DNA of 64,000 nucleotides from Verrucomicrobium sp. GAS474 (GTDB taxonomy: Bacteria; Verrucomicrobiota; Verrucomicrobiia; Methylacidiphilales; GAS474), in contig NZ_LT629781.1 of the NCBI RefSeq assembly GCF_900105685.1, positions 1-64,000 on the forward strand, given 5' to 3'. The notes below the pieces were generated by a model. The model was not told where the DNA came from and did not search any database. It was given only the letters and a program-made list of their open reading frames with translations. Shown in pieces: positions 31,925-42,832 of the stretch (position 1 is the stretch's first letter; each line of letters begins with the position of its first letter). The position numbers and the translations under genes were made by a program.

Positions 31925-33016
31925 TTAGTTTTTACCGAGAGAGGCCGATTGACCCTCTCCGACCAGCGTCCAATAGCCGTCGAGACCGAGGTCCTTGATC
32001 GCCTGCCTTTGATAGTCGGGCTTGATGAACCAAGTCCGCAAGACCGCCTCGTCAACCTTGGCTTTGACCAATTTGTGCTCGGCGGCGAAGGCAATGCCGT
32101 CGCGGAACGTCTGGAGGGAGAGGTCATCGAGGAGCGGGTTGAAGCGTTCCTTGAGCGGCCCCTCGAACTCCCGGGGCACGAACGCCGCACCGGCGCTGCG
32201 GGCCTGGAGGAAAGCGAGGAGGGGGGCGCGGTTCTCCTCGCGGGAAGCCCACGCGGCGGTCTTGACGAGGACCTTGATGACACGCCCGGTCGTCTCGGGA
32301 TGGGCCTTCTCGAAGCGGTCAGTGACGAGGGTGCCCCAGGTGCTCGCCTCCTGCTTGTGATCGTCGGGACTCTCGAGGAGGCGGGCCTTGCCCTGGGCCT
32401 CGAGGGCGAGGATGTTCACCCCGCCGAAGACGGCATCGACGGCCCCGGCGTTGAAGGCGGCGAGAGCTTCGGGGGTCGAAAGATTCGCGATGGTGACGTC
32501 CTTCTCCTCGATGCCGTGCCGCTTCAGGACAAGGATGAGGATCTGGTAGTAATTCGTCCCCTTGTGGATGGCGATCCGCTTGCCGCGCAGGTCGTCGACG
32601 GTCTTGATCGGGGAATCGGGACGGACGGCGATGTCGGTGACGTTCCCCGCGCCGACGGAGCGCTTCACGAGGACGATCTTGGCCGGAACCTTGCCGGTGA
32701 GGCCGATGACGATCGGGATACCGCCGCAGTTGGCGAAATCGAGGTCGCCCTGGGCCAGGGCCTCGTTTTCGGCGATGCCCGTTCCGGCATAGAAGGTCTG
32801 GACGATCTTCGGTCCCTGCGGGCCGAACTCCTCGTCCCAGTAGCCGAGCTGCCCCGCCAAGGCGACGAGGCTGGTCCCGCTCAGCTTCCCCTCGGGCTCC
32901 TTGACGAAGGGAATCGCCATTTCGCCGAAGCGGATGGTTTGGGGAAGATCCTCGGCAAAGACCGGAAGAGCCGCGGCGGCAAGAAGGAGAAGGGTTGAGG
33001 AAAAAAGGGCTTTCAT
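31925..33016 (-). CDS. ABC transporter substrate-binding protein, NitT/TauT (sulfonate) type
   Basis: A 363-residue periplasmic binding protein with a signal peptide (MKALFSSTLLLLAAAALPVF). The mature part reads LPQTIRFGEMAIPFVKEPEG, LAQGDLDFANCGGIPIVIGL and VDDLRGKRIAIHKGTNYYQI, as in SsuA/TauA proteins. It delivers sulfonate-, sulfone- or sulfinate-like substrates to the permeases encoded directly upstream. In contrast to the DszB-like neighbour it has a clear export signal and lacks the Cys-His-Arg set. It is the last gene of the operon that starts with the DszC-like gene. Confidence 0.85.
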   Translation of the reverse strand: MKALFSSTLLLLAAAALPVFAEDLPQTIRFGEMAIPFVKEPEGKLSGTSLVALAGQLGYWDEEFGPQGPKIVQTFYAGTGIAENEALAQGDLDFANCGGIPIVIGLTGKVPAKIVLVKRSVGAGNVTDIAVRPDSPIKTVDDLRGKRIAIHKGTNYYQILILVLKRHGIEEKDVTIANLSTPEALAAFNAGAVDAVFGGVNILALEAQGKARLLESPDDHKQEASTWGTLVTDRFEKAHPETTGRVIKVLVKTAAWASREENRAPLLAFLQARSAGAAFVPREFEGPLKERFNPLLDDLSLQTFRDGIAFAAEHKLVKAKVDEAVLRTWFIKPDYQRQAIKDLGLDGYWTLVGEGQSASLGKN

Positions 33017-33054
33017 AGGGTGGGTTGGGGTTGGTGAAAAGAGGTGGATGAAGA

Positions 33055-33831
33055 TCAGGCCGAGACCCGTCCGGCGAAAAGTCTTCGGGAAAGAAGCCGA
33101 AGGAGGCCGTTCACCCCGAGGCCCGTGAGGGCAATGGCGATGATGCCGAGGAGGACCACGTCGGTCCGCATCTCCTCCCGCCCCTTCATGACAAGGGTGC
33201 CGATGCCCGTGGTGAGGCCGCCGATGAGGTACTCGGCGCCCACGGTGGCGAACCACGAAAAAATGAGGGCGAGCTGGAGGCCGGTGAAGATCGCCGGAGC
33301 GGCGGCGGGCAGAACGATCCGCCATAGGAGGCGTCCCCGGGAGAAGCAGAGAACCCGGCCAACCTCGACATAGGACGAGGGGACGTTCTTCACCCCCTCG
33401 AAGGCCCCCATCGCCACGGGGCCGAAGGCGGCCAAGGCGACGAAAACGATCTTCGAGAGATCGCCGTTGCCGAACCAAGCGGTGAGGAGAGGGATCCACG
33501 CAAAGATGGCGACCTGCCGGAAGGCGTGAAAGCCGGGGCCGAAGACTCGGTCGGTGAGACGGGAGACACCGAGGCCGACGCCGAAGAAAAGCCCTCCGGC
33601 GATCCCGATGGAGGCCCCTTCGGCGAGGCGCAGTCCGCTGGCGGCAAGGCCGTCGAGAAGTGCCCCGCCGATGGCGGGGTCGGCGGCCGCCCGGAAGAGA
33701 GCGGGGAAGGAAACGAGGACGAGCGGGCCGACCCATCCGAGAGCAACGGAGACCTGCCAGAGGCCGAGCAGGAGCGCCACGGGAACAAGACCGCGAACGA
33801 ACGGATGGCGCAGGGCGGCGGCGGGGCTCAT
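33055..33831 (-). CDS. ABC transporter permease, TauC/SsuC type
   Basis: A 258-residue membrane protein with about six helices and the cytoplasmic coupling loop MGAFEGVKNVPSSYVEVGRV followed by WRIVLPAAAPAIFTGLQLAL, the EAA-type motif of sulfonate/nitrate permeases. The start overlaps the stop of the other permease (ATGA at 33828-33831). Two different permease genes suggest a heterodimeric channel, whereas TauC/SsuC are usually homodimers. Confidence 0.88.
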   Translation of the reverse strand: MSPAAALRHPFVRGLVPVALLLGLWQVSVALGWVGPLVLVSFPALFRAAADPAIGGALLDGLAASGLRLAEGASIGIAGGLFFGVGLGVSRLTDRVFGPGFHAFRQVAIFAWIPLLTAWFGNGDLSKIVFVALAAFGPVAMGAFEGVKNVPSSYVEVGRVLCFSRGRLLWRIVLPAAAPAIFTGLQLALIFSWFATVGAEYLIGGLTTGIGTLVMKGREEMRTDVVLLGIIAIALTGLGVNGLLRLLSRRLFAGRVSA

Positions 33832-34709
33832 GCTGCCTCCCCCTTCCAGCGAAGGAGCCGGGCCTCGGCCCGACGGAGGCCGAAATCGAACAGGAATCCG
33901 ACGAGGCCGATGACGACGATGCAGACGAATACCTGGTCAAGCTGGAAGATCTGCCTCCCCCACGACATGAGGTAACCGATTCCCTCCGTCGAGGCGAGGA
34001 TCTCGACGGCGACCAGGGAGACCCAGACATGGGAAAGCCCCTGCCGGATGCCGGTAAAGAGGGAGGGAAGAGCCCCGGGGAGGATCACCCGGCGCAGGAT
34101 CGTCCGGCGGCGGAGGCGGAGGACCTTCCCCACCTCGATGTATTGGACGGGGATGTTCCGGATGCCGTCCGACGAGGTGAAGGTGATCGGGATGGCGCAG
34201 GACTTCGCCATGATGAAGAGCTTGAGGGCCTCGTCGATGCCGAGGAACTGGATGAGGAGCGGGATGAGCGCGATCGAGGGGATCTGCGCGATGGCCCGGA
34301 AAAGGGGGCCGATCCAGCTTTCGACCACCGGAGAAAATCCCATGGCGCAGCCGAGGACGAGGCCGATGCTCCCGCCGAGCAGGAAGCCCTTGAGGACGCG
34401 GAGGAGGCTCGTGCCGAGATTCGAGAGGAGATCGCCGCCGGAGATGAGGTCGGCGAAGCTGTGGGCGACGGCGACGGGGGACGGGAGGATGTTCGGGGGA
34501 AGCCATTCCCGGGCCGACGCCAAGGACCAGATCCCGAGGACGAGGAGCGGGACGAGAAAACCGAGGCCCGGCGCGGAGGCGATGCGCTCCCACCGATCCG
34601 CCTTCCGCCTCCTCCGGGGACGGGAAGCCGTCGTCGGGGCGGGACCGAGACGAACGGGCTCGGGCTGCCGCGGCTTTGTCAGGGTCTGTTCCAAGGCGGG
34701 AGCGTGCAT
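33828..34709 (-). CDS. ABC transporter permease, TauC/SsuC type
   Basis: A 293-residue membrane protein. A basic N-terminal tail of about 45 residues precedes membrane segments such as GLGFLVPLLVLGIWSLASAR; the coupling motif is RNIPVQYIEVGKVLRLRRRT then LRRVILPGALPSLFTGIRQG. With the next gene it probably forms the membrane channel of the importer. It starts 14 bp after the ATPase stop, so it is part of the same operon. Confidence 0.88.
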   Translation of the reverse strand: MHAPALEQTLTKPRQPEPVRLGPAPTTASRPRRRRKADRWERIASAPGLGFLVPLLVLGIWSLASAREWLPPNILPSPVAVAHSFADLISGGDLLSNLGTSLLRVLKGFLLGGSIGLVLGCAMGFSPVVESWIGPLFRAIAQIPSIALIPLLIQFLGIDEALKLFIMAKSCAIPITFTSSDGIRNIPVQYIEVGKVLRLRRRTILRRVILPGALPSLFTGIRQGLSHVWVSLVAVEILASTEGIGYLMSWGRQIFQLDQVFVCIVVIGLVGFLFDFGLRRAEARLLRWKGEAA

Positions 34710-34723
34710 GGCCCTCGGTCTCC

Positions 34724-35572
34724 TCAAATTTGGTAAATGCCCTTCGCGGGCGGGGGTTGCGGCGTCCGCGTGAGGTGGAGCAACTCCGCGAGGACGCGAT
34801 GGCGGATCTCGGCAAAGGCCGAATCGATCCGGTTCCGGGGATGGGGGAGATCGACGGGGATCACCCGCTCGATGCGTCCGGGCCGGGGGGCGAGGATGAC
34901 GATCTTGTCGCTCAGGAAAACGGCCTCCTCGACGTCGTGGGTCACCATGACCATCGTCACCCGCTCCTGCCGCCAGATGCGGAGAAGCTCGTTCTGGAGG
35001 TAGGTTCGGGTGAGGGAATCGAGCGCGCCGAGGGGCTCGTCGAGGAGGAGGAGTTCGGGCTGCGCGACGAGCCCCCGGGCGATGGCGGCCCGCTGGGACA
35101 TGCCGCCGGAGAGCTGGCGCGGGTAGGCCCGCTCGAACCCGGCGAGGCCGACGAGGGCGATGTGCTCCTGGACGGTCCGCGCCTTCTCCTTCTCCGGAAT
35201 GGGGAAGGCATCGAGGGCCAGCGCGACGTTCTCCTCGACGGTGAGCCACGGCAGGAGCCGGTGTTCCTGGAAGACGAGACTCCGTTCGAGGCCGGGCCCC
35301 GCGATGGGACGGTCGTCGAGGAGGATCTCCCCGTCGTAGTCGTCGTCGAGGCCGACGATGAGCCGGAGGATGGTCGACTTGCCGCAGCCCGACGCCCCGA
35401 CGAAAGTGACGAACTCGCCGCGGCCCACGGTGAGATCGATGCCGCGGAGGACTTCGAGGTCGGCCCCATCGACCCGGTAGCTCTTGCCGACGCCGCGCAA
35501 CTCGAGGGATCCTCCCTTCTCGCGCGCGGGCGCGGAGGAAGGGTCGGTCAGGACTTGCGAAATATTCCCCAT
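34724..35572 (-). CDS. ABC transporter ATPase, TauB/SsuB type
   Basis: A 282-residue ATPase with Walker [20 protein letters not shown]-loop [20 protein letters not shown], signature [16 protein letters not shown], Walker [13 protein letters not shown] and the switch His [17 protein letters not shown]. The family is nitrate/sulfonate/taurine importer. It powers uptake by the two permeases downstream. Only 11 bp separates it from the DszC-like gene, so oxygenation and import are co-expressed. Confidence 0.93.
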   Translation of the reverse strand: MGNISQVLTDPSSAPAREKGGSLELRGVGKSYRVDGADLEVLRGIDLTVGRGEFVTFVGASGCGKSTILRLIVGLDDDYDGEILLDDRPIAGPGLERSLVFQEHRLLPWLTVEENVALALDAFPIPEKEKARTVQEHIALVGLAGFERAYPRQLSGGMSQRAAIARGLVAQPELLLLDEPLGALDSLTRTYLQNELLRIWRQERVTMVMVTHDVEEAVFLSDKIVILAPRPGRIERVIPVDLPHPRNRIDSAFAEIRHRVLAELLHLTRTPQPPPAKGIYQI

Positions 35573-35583
35573 CGCGGCTCTCC

Positions 35584-36828
35584 TTAGAGAAACGACCCCG
35601 TCCCACCGACGACGCCGTTGAGGGCATAGTCGCCGACCCCCTTCACGAGGTAGATCACGGGGTTGTGGAGGCTCAGGGTCCGGATGTCCCGCCAGTAGCG
35701 GTCGAAACCGTGGCGGTTGGCCGTGGCTCGCGCCCCAGTGACGTCGTAGATCCGGGAGGTGACGTCGAGGCCGGCCTGGGTCGCGAAGGCCCGCAGCGCC
35801 GAGGCGCGGACGCCGACCTCGCCGACTTCCCGCACGCTGACGGAGCCGCGACGATCGAAGGCGTCCTGGATTCCGGCGGCGGTTTTCTCGAGGAGGGCCT
35901 GGGCCGCTTCGAGCTGAATCCAAAAATCGCCGTAGTCGGCGAGGATGTAGGGGTCCTTTGCCGCGCTGTCGGAACCCGAACCCCGCCGGGCGCGCGTGGT
36001 GGAGAGCGTGTACTCGCGCGCCTGCTCGAGCGCCCCGAGGGCCGCCCCGATATGGTTCGCCCCCCAGAAGAGGGAGGTCAGCGCGACGTAGAGAGGCGGG
36101 AAGCCGAGGACGGGTTCGCCGAGCGTCGACGGGATGACCTCGTGGGGCTTCACCTCGACGTGATCGAAGTCGATCGTCTGCGTCTCGGCGAGGCGGAGGC
36201 CGAGATGGTCCCAATCGTCGTGAAAGAGGAGCCCCTCGCGGGTCGGCGGGACGAGGGCCCAGAGGAGCTCGTTCCGGTCGGTCCGCCGGGCGAGGACGGT
36301 GCTCACGTCGGCGAGGGAGAAGCCGGTCGACCATTCCTTGCGCCCGTTGAGGACGAAGCTTCCGTTCGGCAGCGGGGCGGCGGTGAAGTCCTTGACCCGG
36401 GAGGGCTGGTGCGCGTTGCCCCAGAGCCAGCGGTTCTCGGCCGAGGCCCGCTCGATCCGCTCCGCGCCGCCCTCGGGATCGTAGAGCCGGGGGACGGAGG
36501 AGGCATAGAGGTGGAAGGCGAGCAGCGCCCCGAGGCCGGGATCGCCCTTGCTGAGTTCGACCACGACGCGGGCCGCCTCGCCGAAGGTCGCGCCGAGGCC
36601 GCCGAATCGCTTGGGAATGAGCAGATTGACCAGCCCCGTCTCGCGAAGCTGCCGCAGCTCGGCAACGGGCAGCCGTCCCTTCCGCTCACGCTGGACGGCA
36701 GTTTGCCTCCACTCGGCGGAAAGCTCCCGGGCGAGATCGATCCAATCCTTGGTCGGGCGAGAAGGGAGAACCGGAAGAGGGACGCCGGGGTTCTTGGCCG
36801 GAGTCGGGATAGAGGCGGAAAGCGACAT
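35584..36828 (-). CDS. DszC/SfnC-like flavin monooxygenase of the acyl-CoA-dehydrogenase fold
   Basis: A 414-residue protein (DszC has about 417). Compared with the DszC sequence I remember, the match is good along its length: LARELSAEWRQTAVQRERKG, LLIPKRFGGLGATFGEAARV, LNGRKEWSTGFSLADV, AREYTLSTTRAR, KDPYILADYGDFWIQLEAA and GFDRYWRDIRTLSLHNPVIY. DszC oxidises dibenzothiophene with FMNH2 and O2 to the sulfone. In the C-terminal motif, DszC RTHSLHDP appears here as RTLSLHNP, keeping one His and losing the other, so the substrate may differ. It has no CoA-dehydrogenase base in the usual place. First gene of the ABC-transporter operon, next to an A/T-rich control region. Confidence 0.82.
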   Translation of the reverse strand: MSLSASIPTPAKNPGVPLPVLPSRPTKDWIDLARELSAEWRQTAVQRERKGRLPVAELRQLRETGLVNLLIPKRFGGLGATFGEAARVVVELSKGDPGLGALLAFHLYASSVPRLYDPEGGAERIERASAENRWLWGNAHQPSRVKDFTAAPLPNGSFVLNGRKEWSTGFSLADVSTVLARRTDRNELLWALVPPTREGLLFHDDWDHLGLRLAETQTIDFDHVEVKPHEVIPSTLGEPVLGFPPLYVALTSLFWGANHIGAALGALEQAREYTLSTTRARRGSGSDSAAKDPYILADYGDFWIQLEAAQALLEKTAAGIQDAFDRRGSVSVREVGEVGVRASALRAFATQAGLDVTSRIYDVTGARATANRHGFDRYWRDIRTLSLHNPVIYLVKGVGDYALNGVVGGTGSFL

Positions 36829-36910
36829 AAAATACTAAAACTGTAGACTTACTTGACTATCAAAATATGATTTAGTCAACTTTTGTTTGTAATTATTTCC
36901 TCTTAGACCG
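36829..36910 (-). promoter_or_regulatory. A/T-rich promoter region of the DszC-like operon
   Basis: It lies between the ABC exporter and the DszC-like gene. It contains an inverted repeat TTGACTA-N13-TAGTCAA at 36853-36879 and the word AAATACTAA close to the start codon. The same kind of TAGT/ACTA half-sites occurs in other gaps of the island. Confidence 0.6.
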
Positions 36911-38749
<1,839 letters not shown>

Positions 38750-38768
38750 GAGAAGGAAGGAAAGAGCG

Positions 38769-40109
38769 TCAGAGGTGGGGGATCGCCTTCACCTCGTGCA
38801 GGGGGCCGAGGCGGCGGAGCCCCGGGGAGAGCCGCATCACGGCGGCGACGGCAAGGAAGGTTCCCACGCCCCCCAGGACGATCGAGGGAACCGTTCCGAA
38901 GAGGCGTGCCGCGAGGCCCGACTCGAATGCGCCGAGTTCATTCGAGGTGCCGACGCAGAAGAAGTTGATCGCCATGATCCGCCCCCGCATCACCTCGGGA
39001 GTGATGTATTGGATCAACGTCTGCCGGATGACGACATTGATGTTGTCGAAGACGCCGGTGAGGACGAGCATGGCAAAGGAAAGCCAGAACGAGGTCGAGA
39101 AGCCAAAGACGATCACGGCGAGCCCGAACCCGACGACGGCAAAGAAGAGGACCCGGCCCGAGCGCCGCCACGGAGGGAGGTGGGTCGTCACGACCGCCAT
39201 CGCCACGGCACCGAAGGAGGGCGCCGCCCGGAGCCAGCCGAAGCCCTCGGGACCCGCATGGAGGAGGTCCTTCGCCACGACGGGAAGAAGGGCCATGACG
39301 CCACCGAAAAGAGTCGCGAAAAGATCGAGGCAGGCCGCCGCGAGAAGGAGGCGGTTCTTGAGGATAAAGCGGAAGCCGCTGAGAAGATCGTCCCACTCCC
39401 AGGAGACTCCGGCCACCCCTCCCGCGGTCAACCCGGGCTGCTCCCGCAACGGGAGCGAGGCGAAGAGCGGGATGCAAAGGAGGGCGCATCCGGTGGTGAG
39501 GAAGAAAACCGGCGTCGCCGAGCCGCTGAAGGCGATGATCGCGCCGCCGAGCGCCGGTCCGATGAGGCCGCTCAGCTCGATCAGGGTGCTCGTCCACGTC
39601 GTCGCGTTGGCCAGGCTCTCGCGCGGGATGAGGAGCGGGACGAGCGAGGAAACCGCCGGGAGGGCGAAGACCCTTCCCAGGGCCATGACGAAGAGAATCG
39701 GGTACATCCAGACGGGAGGCCCGCCGAGGAGCGAGAGGAGCCCGAGCGCGAGGGAACAGCAGAAGAAGATCGACTGCGAAACGAGGAGGATTTTCCTCCG
39801 GTCGAGCCGGTCGGCGAGGTGGCCCGCCGGGAGGACCCCGAAGAAGACGGGAATCACCTGGACGAGGCCGACGTAGGCCAAGGCCATCGTCGTTCCGAAC
39901 CGCTCGTAGACGAGCCAGCCGATGGCGGCCACCTGCATCTGATTCCCCACCTGAAAAAGGAGCCGGCCACCGAAGAAAAGGCGATAGGAGCGGTGCCGGA
40001 ACGCGAGATAGGGGTCGCGGTCCGGAGGGGAGGAAGGCAGAGCCGGCATGGCAACCGGGACGGCGTCGGGAGCTTCAATGTTCACCGCACCCACTCCGCA
40101 CCGCACCAT
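38769..40109 (-). CDS. MFS exporter (EntS-like)
   Basis: A 446-residue transporter with 12 predicted helices. Characteristic parts are FRHRSYRLFFGGRLLFQVGN, GHLADRLDRRKILLVSQSIF (the MFS A-motif loop) and PALGGAIIAFSGSATPVFFL. It resembles enterobactin exporter-like members. The start could be further inside (GTG near 40080) because the first residues are not conserved. The gene overlaps nothing and lies 19 bp before the ABC exporter, so the two exporters are probably in one unit, divergent from DUF5069-ribBA. Confidence 0.85.
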   Translation of the reverse strand: MVRCGVGAVNIEAPDAVPVAMPALPSSPPDRDPYLAFRHRSYRLFFGGRLLFQVGNQMQVAAIGWLVYERFGTTMALAYVGLVQVIPVFFGVLPAGHLADRLDRRKILLVSQSIFFCCSLALGLLSLLGGPPVWMYPILFVMALGRVFALPAVSSLVPLLIPRESLANATTWTSTLIELSGLIGPALGGAIIAFSGSATPVFFLTTGCALLCIPLFASLPLREQPGLTAGGVAGVSWEWDDLLSGFRFILKNRLLLAAACLDLFATLFGGVMALLPVVAKDLLHAGPEGFGWLRAAPSFGAVAMAVVTTHLPPWRRSGRVLFFAVVGFGLAVIVFGFSTSFWLSFAMLVLTGVFDNINVVIRQTLIQYITPEVMRGRIMAINFFCVGTSNELGAFESGLAARLFGTVPSIVLGGVGTFLAVAAVMRLSPGLRRLGPLHEVKAIPHL

Positions 40110-40232
40110 CCCCGATCGTTCGACGCCTTCATTTTTTCTTGTTTGTCGTGTTGAGACGAATAAACTATATATTTAGTATACTTTGAACAAGTGTTTTTTA
40201 AATAACAAACGTATAGAATCGAAATTATCCCC
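40110..40232. promoter_or_regulatory. A/T-rich divergent control region with ACTA-N6-TAGT
   Basis: The gap between the MFS gene and the DUF5069 gene holds ACTA-N6-TAGT at 40164-40177, the mirror image of the TAGT-N6-ACTA site at 27130. The sequence TATATATTTAGTATAC here resembles those of the other island promoters. Probably a shared regulator acts on both. Confidence 0.55.
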
Positions 40233-40691
40233 ATGAGCAAGACCTCCATTCCCGCCCCCGACCTCAGCCAACGCCCTCCCCGCAGCCCCCGTGTCCGCCT
40301 CGGAGGCTTCCCGATCCTCCCCCGCGCTCTCGACAAGGGCCGCGCCAAGGCGGCGGGCAAGGCGGGCGAGTACCATTACAATTGCCCGCTCGACCAGTCC
40401 TTCTTCGACTTCGTCCAGGTCGACGGCGGGGCCGTCCTCAAGGAGATCAAGAAGGGCAAGGGGGATTGGGAGATCCTCGAATGGATCCTCGCCAACGCGA
40501 AGCGGAAGCCGACGCCGTGGGAGATCGACCAATGGGCCTCCTTCGTCGAGACCCGGACCTTCGATACCGTCCAGTCGAAGGAACGGATCCTCAACGAGAC
40601 GAAGCGGCTCAACGCGAACCGGTCCGATCTCCTCACCCGTTTCGACCTCCTCGATCTCGACGACCACGTCACCTTCGGCGGCAAGGCCTAA
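40233..40691 (+). CDS. DUF5069 domain protein
   Basis: A 152-residue soluble protein with the conserved N-terminus [40 protein letters not shown] and [18 protein letters not shown]. This family is frequent in the Verrucomicrobiota and in Planctomycetes, usually of unknown function. It precedes ribBA by 15 bp and may be part of a transcript with it. A structural or regulatory role in sulfur metabolism is speculation. Confidence 0.85.
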   Translation: MSKTSIPAPDLSQRPPRSPRVRLGGFPILPRALDKGRAKAAGKAGEYHYNCPLDQSFFDFVQVDGGAVLKEIKKGKGDWEILEWILANAKRKPTPWEIDQWASFVETRTFDTVQSKERILNETKRLNANRSDLLTRFDLLDLDDHVTFGGKA

Positions 40692-40705
40692 CATCCCCTC
40701 AGGCC

Positions 40706-41977
40706 ATGCACCTCCCCCTCGCCTCCCGCCGGAGAAAGGCACCGGCCAAGGCTAAAAAGCCGGGCTCCGGTCCCGCCCCGGATTCGATTCCCGACATCCT
40801 AGACGCGCTGCGCCGGGGGAAGATCGTGGTCGTCAGCGACGACGAGAACCGCGAAAACGAAGGCGATCTCGTCGCCGCCGCCCAGGGCGTCACGGCCGAG
40901 ACGATCAACTTCATGGCCCGCCACGGCCGAGGCCTGATCTGCGCGCCGATCACCCGGGAGCGGGCCGCCCTCCTCGGCATCCCCCGGATGGTCGCCGAGA
41001 ACCGGGAGAGCATGAAGACCGACTTCACCGTCTCCATCGACGCCGCCCGGGGAATCACCACCGGCATCAGCGCGGCCGATCGCGCCCGGACCATCGGCCT
41101 CCTCGCCGATCCCCGCGCGACGAAGGCCGACCTCGTCCAGCCCGGCCACATCTTCCCCCTCCAGGCGAAGCCGGGGGGCGTCCTCCAGCGGGCCGGACAC
41201 ACCGAGGCGGCCGTCGATCTCATGCGCCTCGCCGGGCTCGACCCCTCCGCCGTCATCTGCGAGATCCTCGGCGAGGACGGCGCGATGGCCCGCCTCCCCG
41301 CCCTGCGCCGCTTCGCCGCCCGCCACGGGCTGAAGCGCTGCACCATCGGCGCCCTCATCGAGTACCGGCGGCGAACGGAGCGCCTCGTCCGACGGATCGA
41401 GAGCATCTCCCTGCCGACCGACCACGGCCCCTTCACCCTCCACCTCTACGCCTCGGACCTCGACGGGGCCGAGCACATCGCCCTCGTCCGGGGCGATCTC
41501 CCGGACCCCGCCCATCAAGGGGAACCGGTCCTCGTCCGCGTCCACAGCGAATGCCTCACCGGGGATGTCTTCGGCTCGAACCGGTGCGATTGCGGCTCGC
41601 AGCTCGACACCGCGCTGGCCGCGATCGCGCGGGCCGGGCGCGGCGTCCTCCTCTACATGCGCCAGGAGGGGCGGGGCATCGGGCTGCGGGGCAAGATCCG
41701 CGCCTACAAACTCCAGGAAGAGGGCCTCGATACCGTCGAGGCCAACCTCCGGCTCGGCTATGGGAGCGACCTCCGCGAGTACGGCCTCGGAGCCCAGATC
41801 CTGGCCGACCTCGGGCTCTCCCGCATCCGGCTGCTGACGAACAACCCGAAGAAGATTGTCGGCCTGGCCGGGTACGGCCTCGAAATCGCCGGGCGGGTCC
41901 CGATCCGCATCTCCGCCAACAAACACAACCGCACCTACCTCGAAACCAAACGCCGCAAACTGGGCCACCTCCTATGA
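40706..41977 (+). CDS. ribBA: Bifunctional DHBP synthase / GTP cyclohydrolase II
   Basis: A 423-residue RibBA. The first half has [20 protein letters not shown] and [20 protein letters not shown] and [20 protein letters not shown], the 3,4-dihydroxy-2-butanone-4-phosphate synthase. The second half has [20 protein letters not shown] (the three zinc Cys) and [20 protein letters not shown], the GTP cyclohydrolase II. Together they catalyse the first steps of riboflavin, FMN and FAD supply. Its place in an island rich in flavin-dependent oxygenases suggests a cofactor-supply copy. No FMN riboswitch was recognised upstream; the start at 40706 follows an AGG ribosome-binding site. Confidence 0.93.
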   Translation: MHLPLASRRRKAPAKAKKPGSGPAPDSIPDILDALRRGKIVVVSDDENRENEGDLVAAAQGVTAETINFMARHGRGLICAPITRERAALLGIPRMVAENRESMKTDFTVSIDAARGITTGISAADRARTIGLLADPRATKADLVQPGHIFPLQAKPGGVLQRAGHTEAAVDLMRLAGLDPSAVICEILGEDGAMARLPALRRFAARHGLKRCTIGALIEYRRRTERLVRRIESISLPTDHGPFTLHLYASDLDGAEHIALVRGDLPDPAHQGEPVLVRVHSECLTGDVFGSNRCDCGSQLDTALAAIARAGRGVLLYMRQEGRGIGLRGKIRAYKLQEEGLDTVEANLRLGYGSDLREYGLGAQILADLGLSRIRLLTNNPKKIVGLAGYGLEIAGRVPIRISANKHNRTYLETKRRKLGHLL

Positions 41978-42792
41978 GCCGCACCGCCAACGCCAGCGAA
42001 AAGGAAGCCGTCAGGCACGGTCGCCAACTCCACTGGTCCCATATTTCGACCGACTACCTCGAGTACCGTCCCACCTACCCGCGCCCCTTTTTCGACCTTC
42101 TCCGCCTCCTCGGCGTCGGCGTGCCGAAGCAGGCCCTCCTCGACCTCGGCTGCGGAACCGGAGCCCTCGCCGTTCCCCTGGCCCTGCGCGGGGCCCACGT
42201 CACGGGCATCGATCTTTCCGAGGAGCAGATCGCGGCCGCGCAGGAGGCCGCCCGCCGCGCCGACATCCGGATCAACTTCCAAGTCGCCTCGGCGGAAAGG
42301 ACCGGCCTTCCCGACCACGGCTTCGATGCCATCACCGCCAGCATGTGCTGGGGCTATTTCGACAAAAAGAAGGTCATCCCCGAAATCCTGCGCCTTCTCC
42401 GCCCGGGAGGCCTCCTCGTCATCGCTTCCCTCATCTGGACGGACGAGGGCGACCTCATCGCCGCCCGGACGAACGAACTCATCCGACGCCACAATCCCGC
42501 CTTCCGGACCCAGCCCCGGGCGGGCGGCGATGTCGATCTGGTTCCCGAGTGGTCGAAAAAGCATTTCCGCCTCCGCACCTTCCAATCCCACCGGACCACC
42601 CTTCCCTTTACCTCGGCCTCGTGGCGGGGCCGGATCCGGGCGTCGCGGTGGATCGGGGCGGCACTCTCCCTCGAGGAGACGGCGAAGTTCGATCGCGAGC
42701 ATCGCATCCTCCTTGAGGAAACCGCCGCCCCCTGCTTCGACATCGCCCACGACATCCGCCTTCAGATCTTTGAGGTACTGCCTCCCGCCTAA
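41974..42792 (+). CDS. Class I SAM-dependent methyltransferase
   Basis: A 272-residue methyltransferase with [20 protein letters not shown] (motif I), [40 protein letters not shown] (motif II) and [20 protein letters not shown] (motif III). It is of the Methyltransf_11/25 type; the substrate is unknown. It overlaps the end of ribBA (TATGA), so translation is coupled, which suggests a functional link. A role in methylating a thiol or the hydroxylated desulfurisation product is possible, but speculative. Confidence 0.85.
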   Translation: MSRTANASEKEAVRHGRQLHWSHISTDYLEYRPTYPRPFFDLLRLLGVGVPKQALLDLGCGTGALAVPLALRGAHVTGIDLSEEQIAAAQEAARRADIRINFQVASAERTGLPDHGFDAITASMCWGYFDKKKVIPEILRLLRPGGLLVIASLIWTDEGDLIAARTNELIRRHNPAFRTQPRAGGDVDLVPEWSKKHFRLRTFQSHRTTLPFTSASWRGRIRASRWIGAALSLEETAKFDREHRILLEETAAPCFDIAHDIRLQIFEVLPPA

Positions 42793-42832
42793 GCCGGGTG
42801 AACGCAGACGCGCTCGATGCGGATCGGGGTCG

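Noticed and set aside
40110-40705. FMN riboswitch before ribBA
   Set aside because: No conserved FMN-aptamer helices or junction sequences were seen; the short space before ribBA is filled by the DUF5069 gene.
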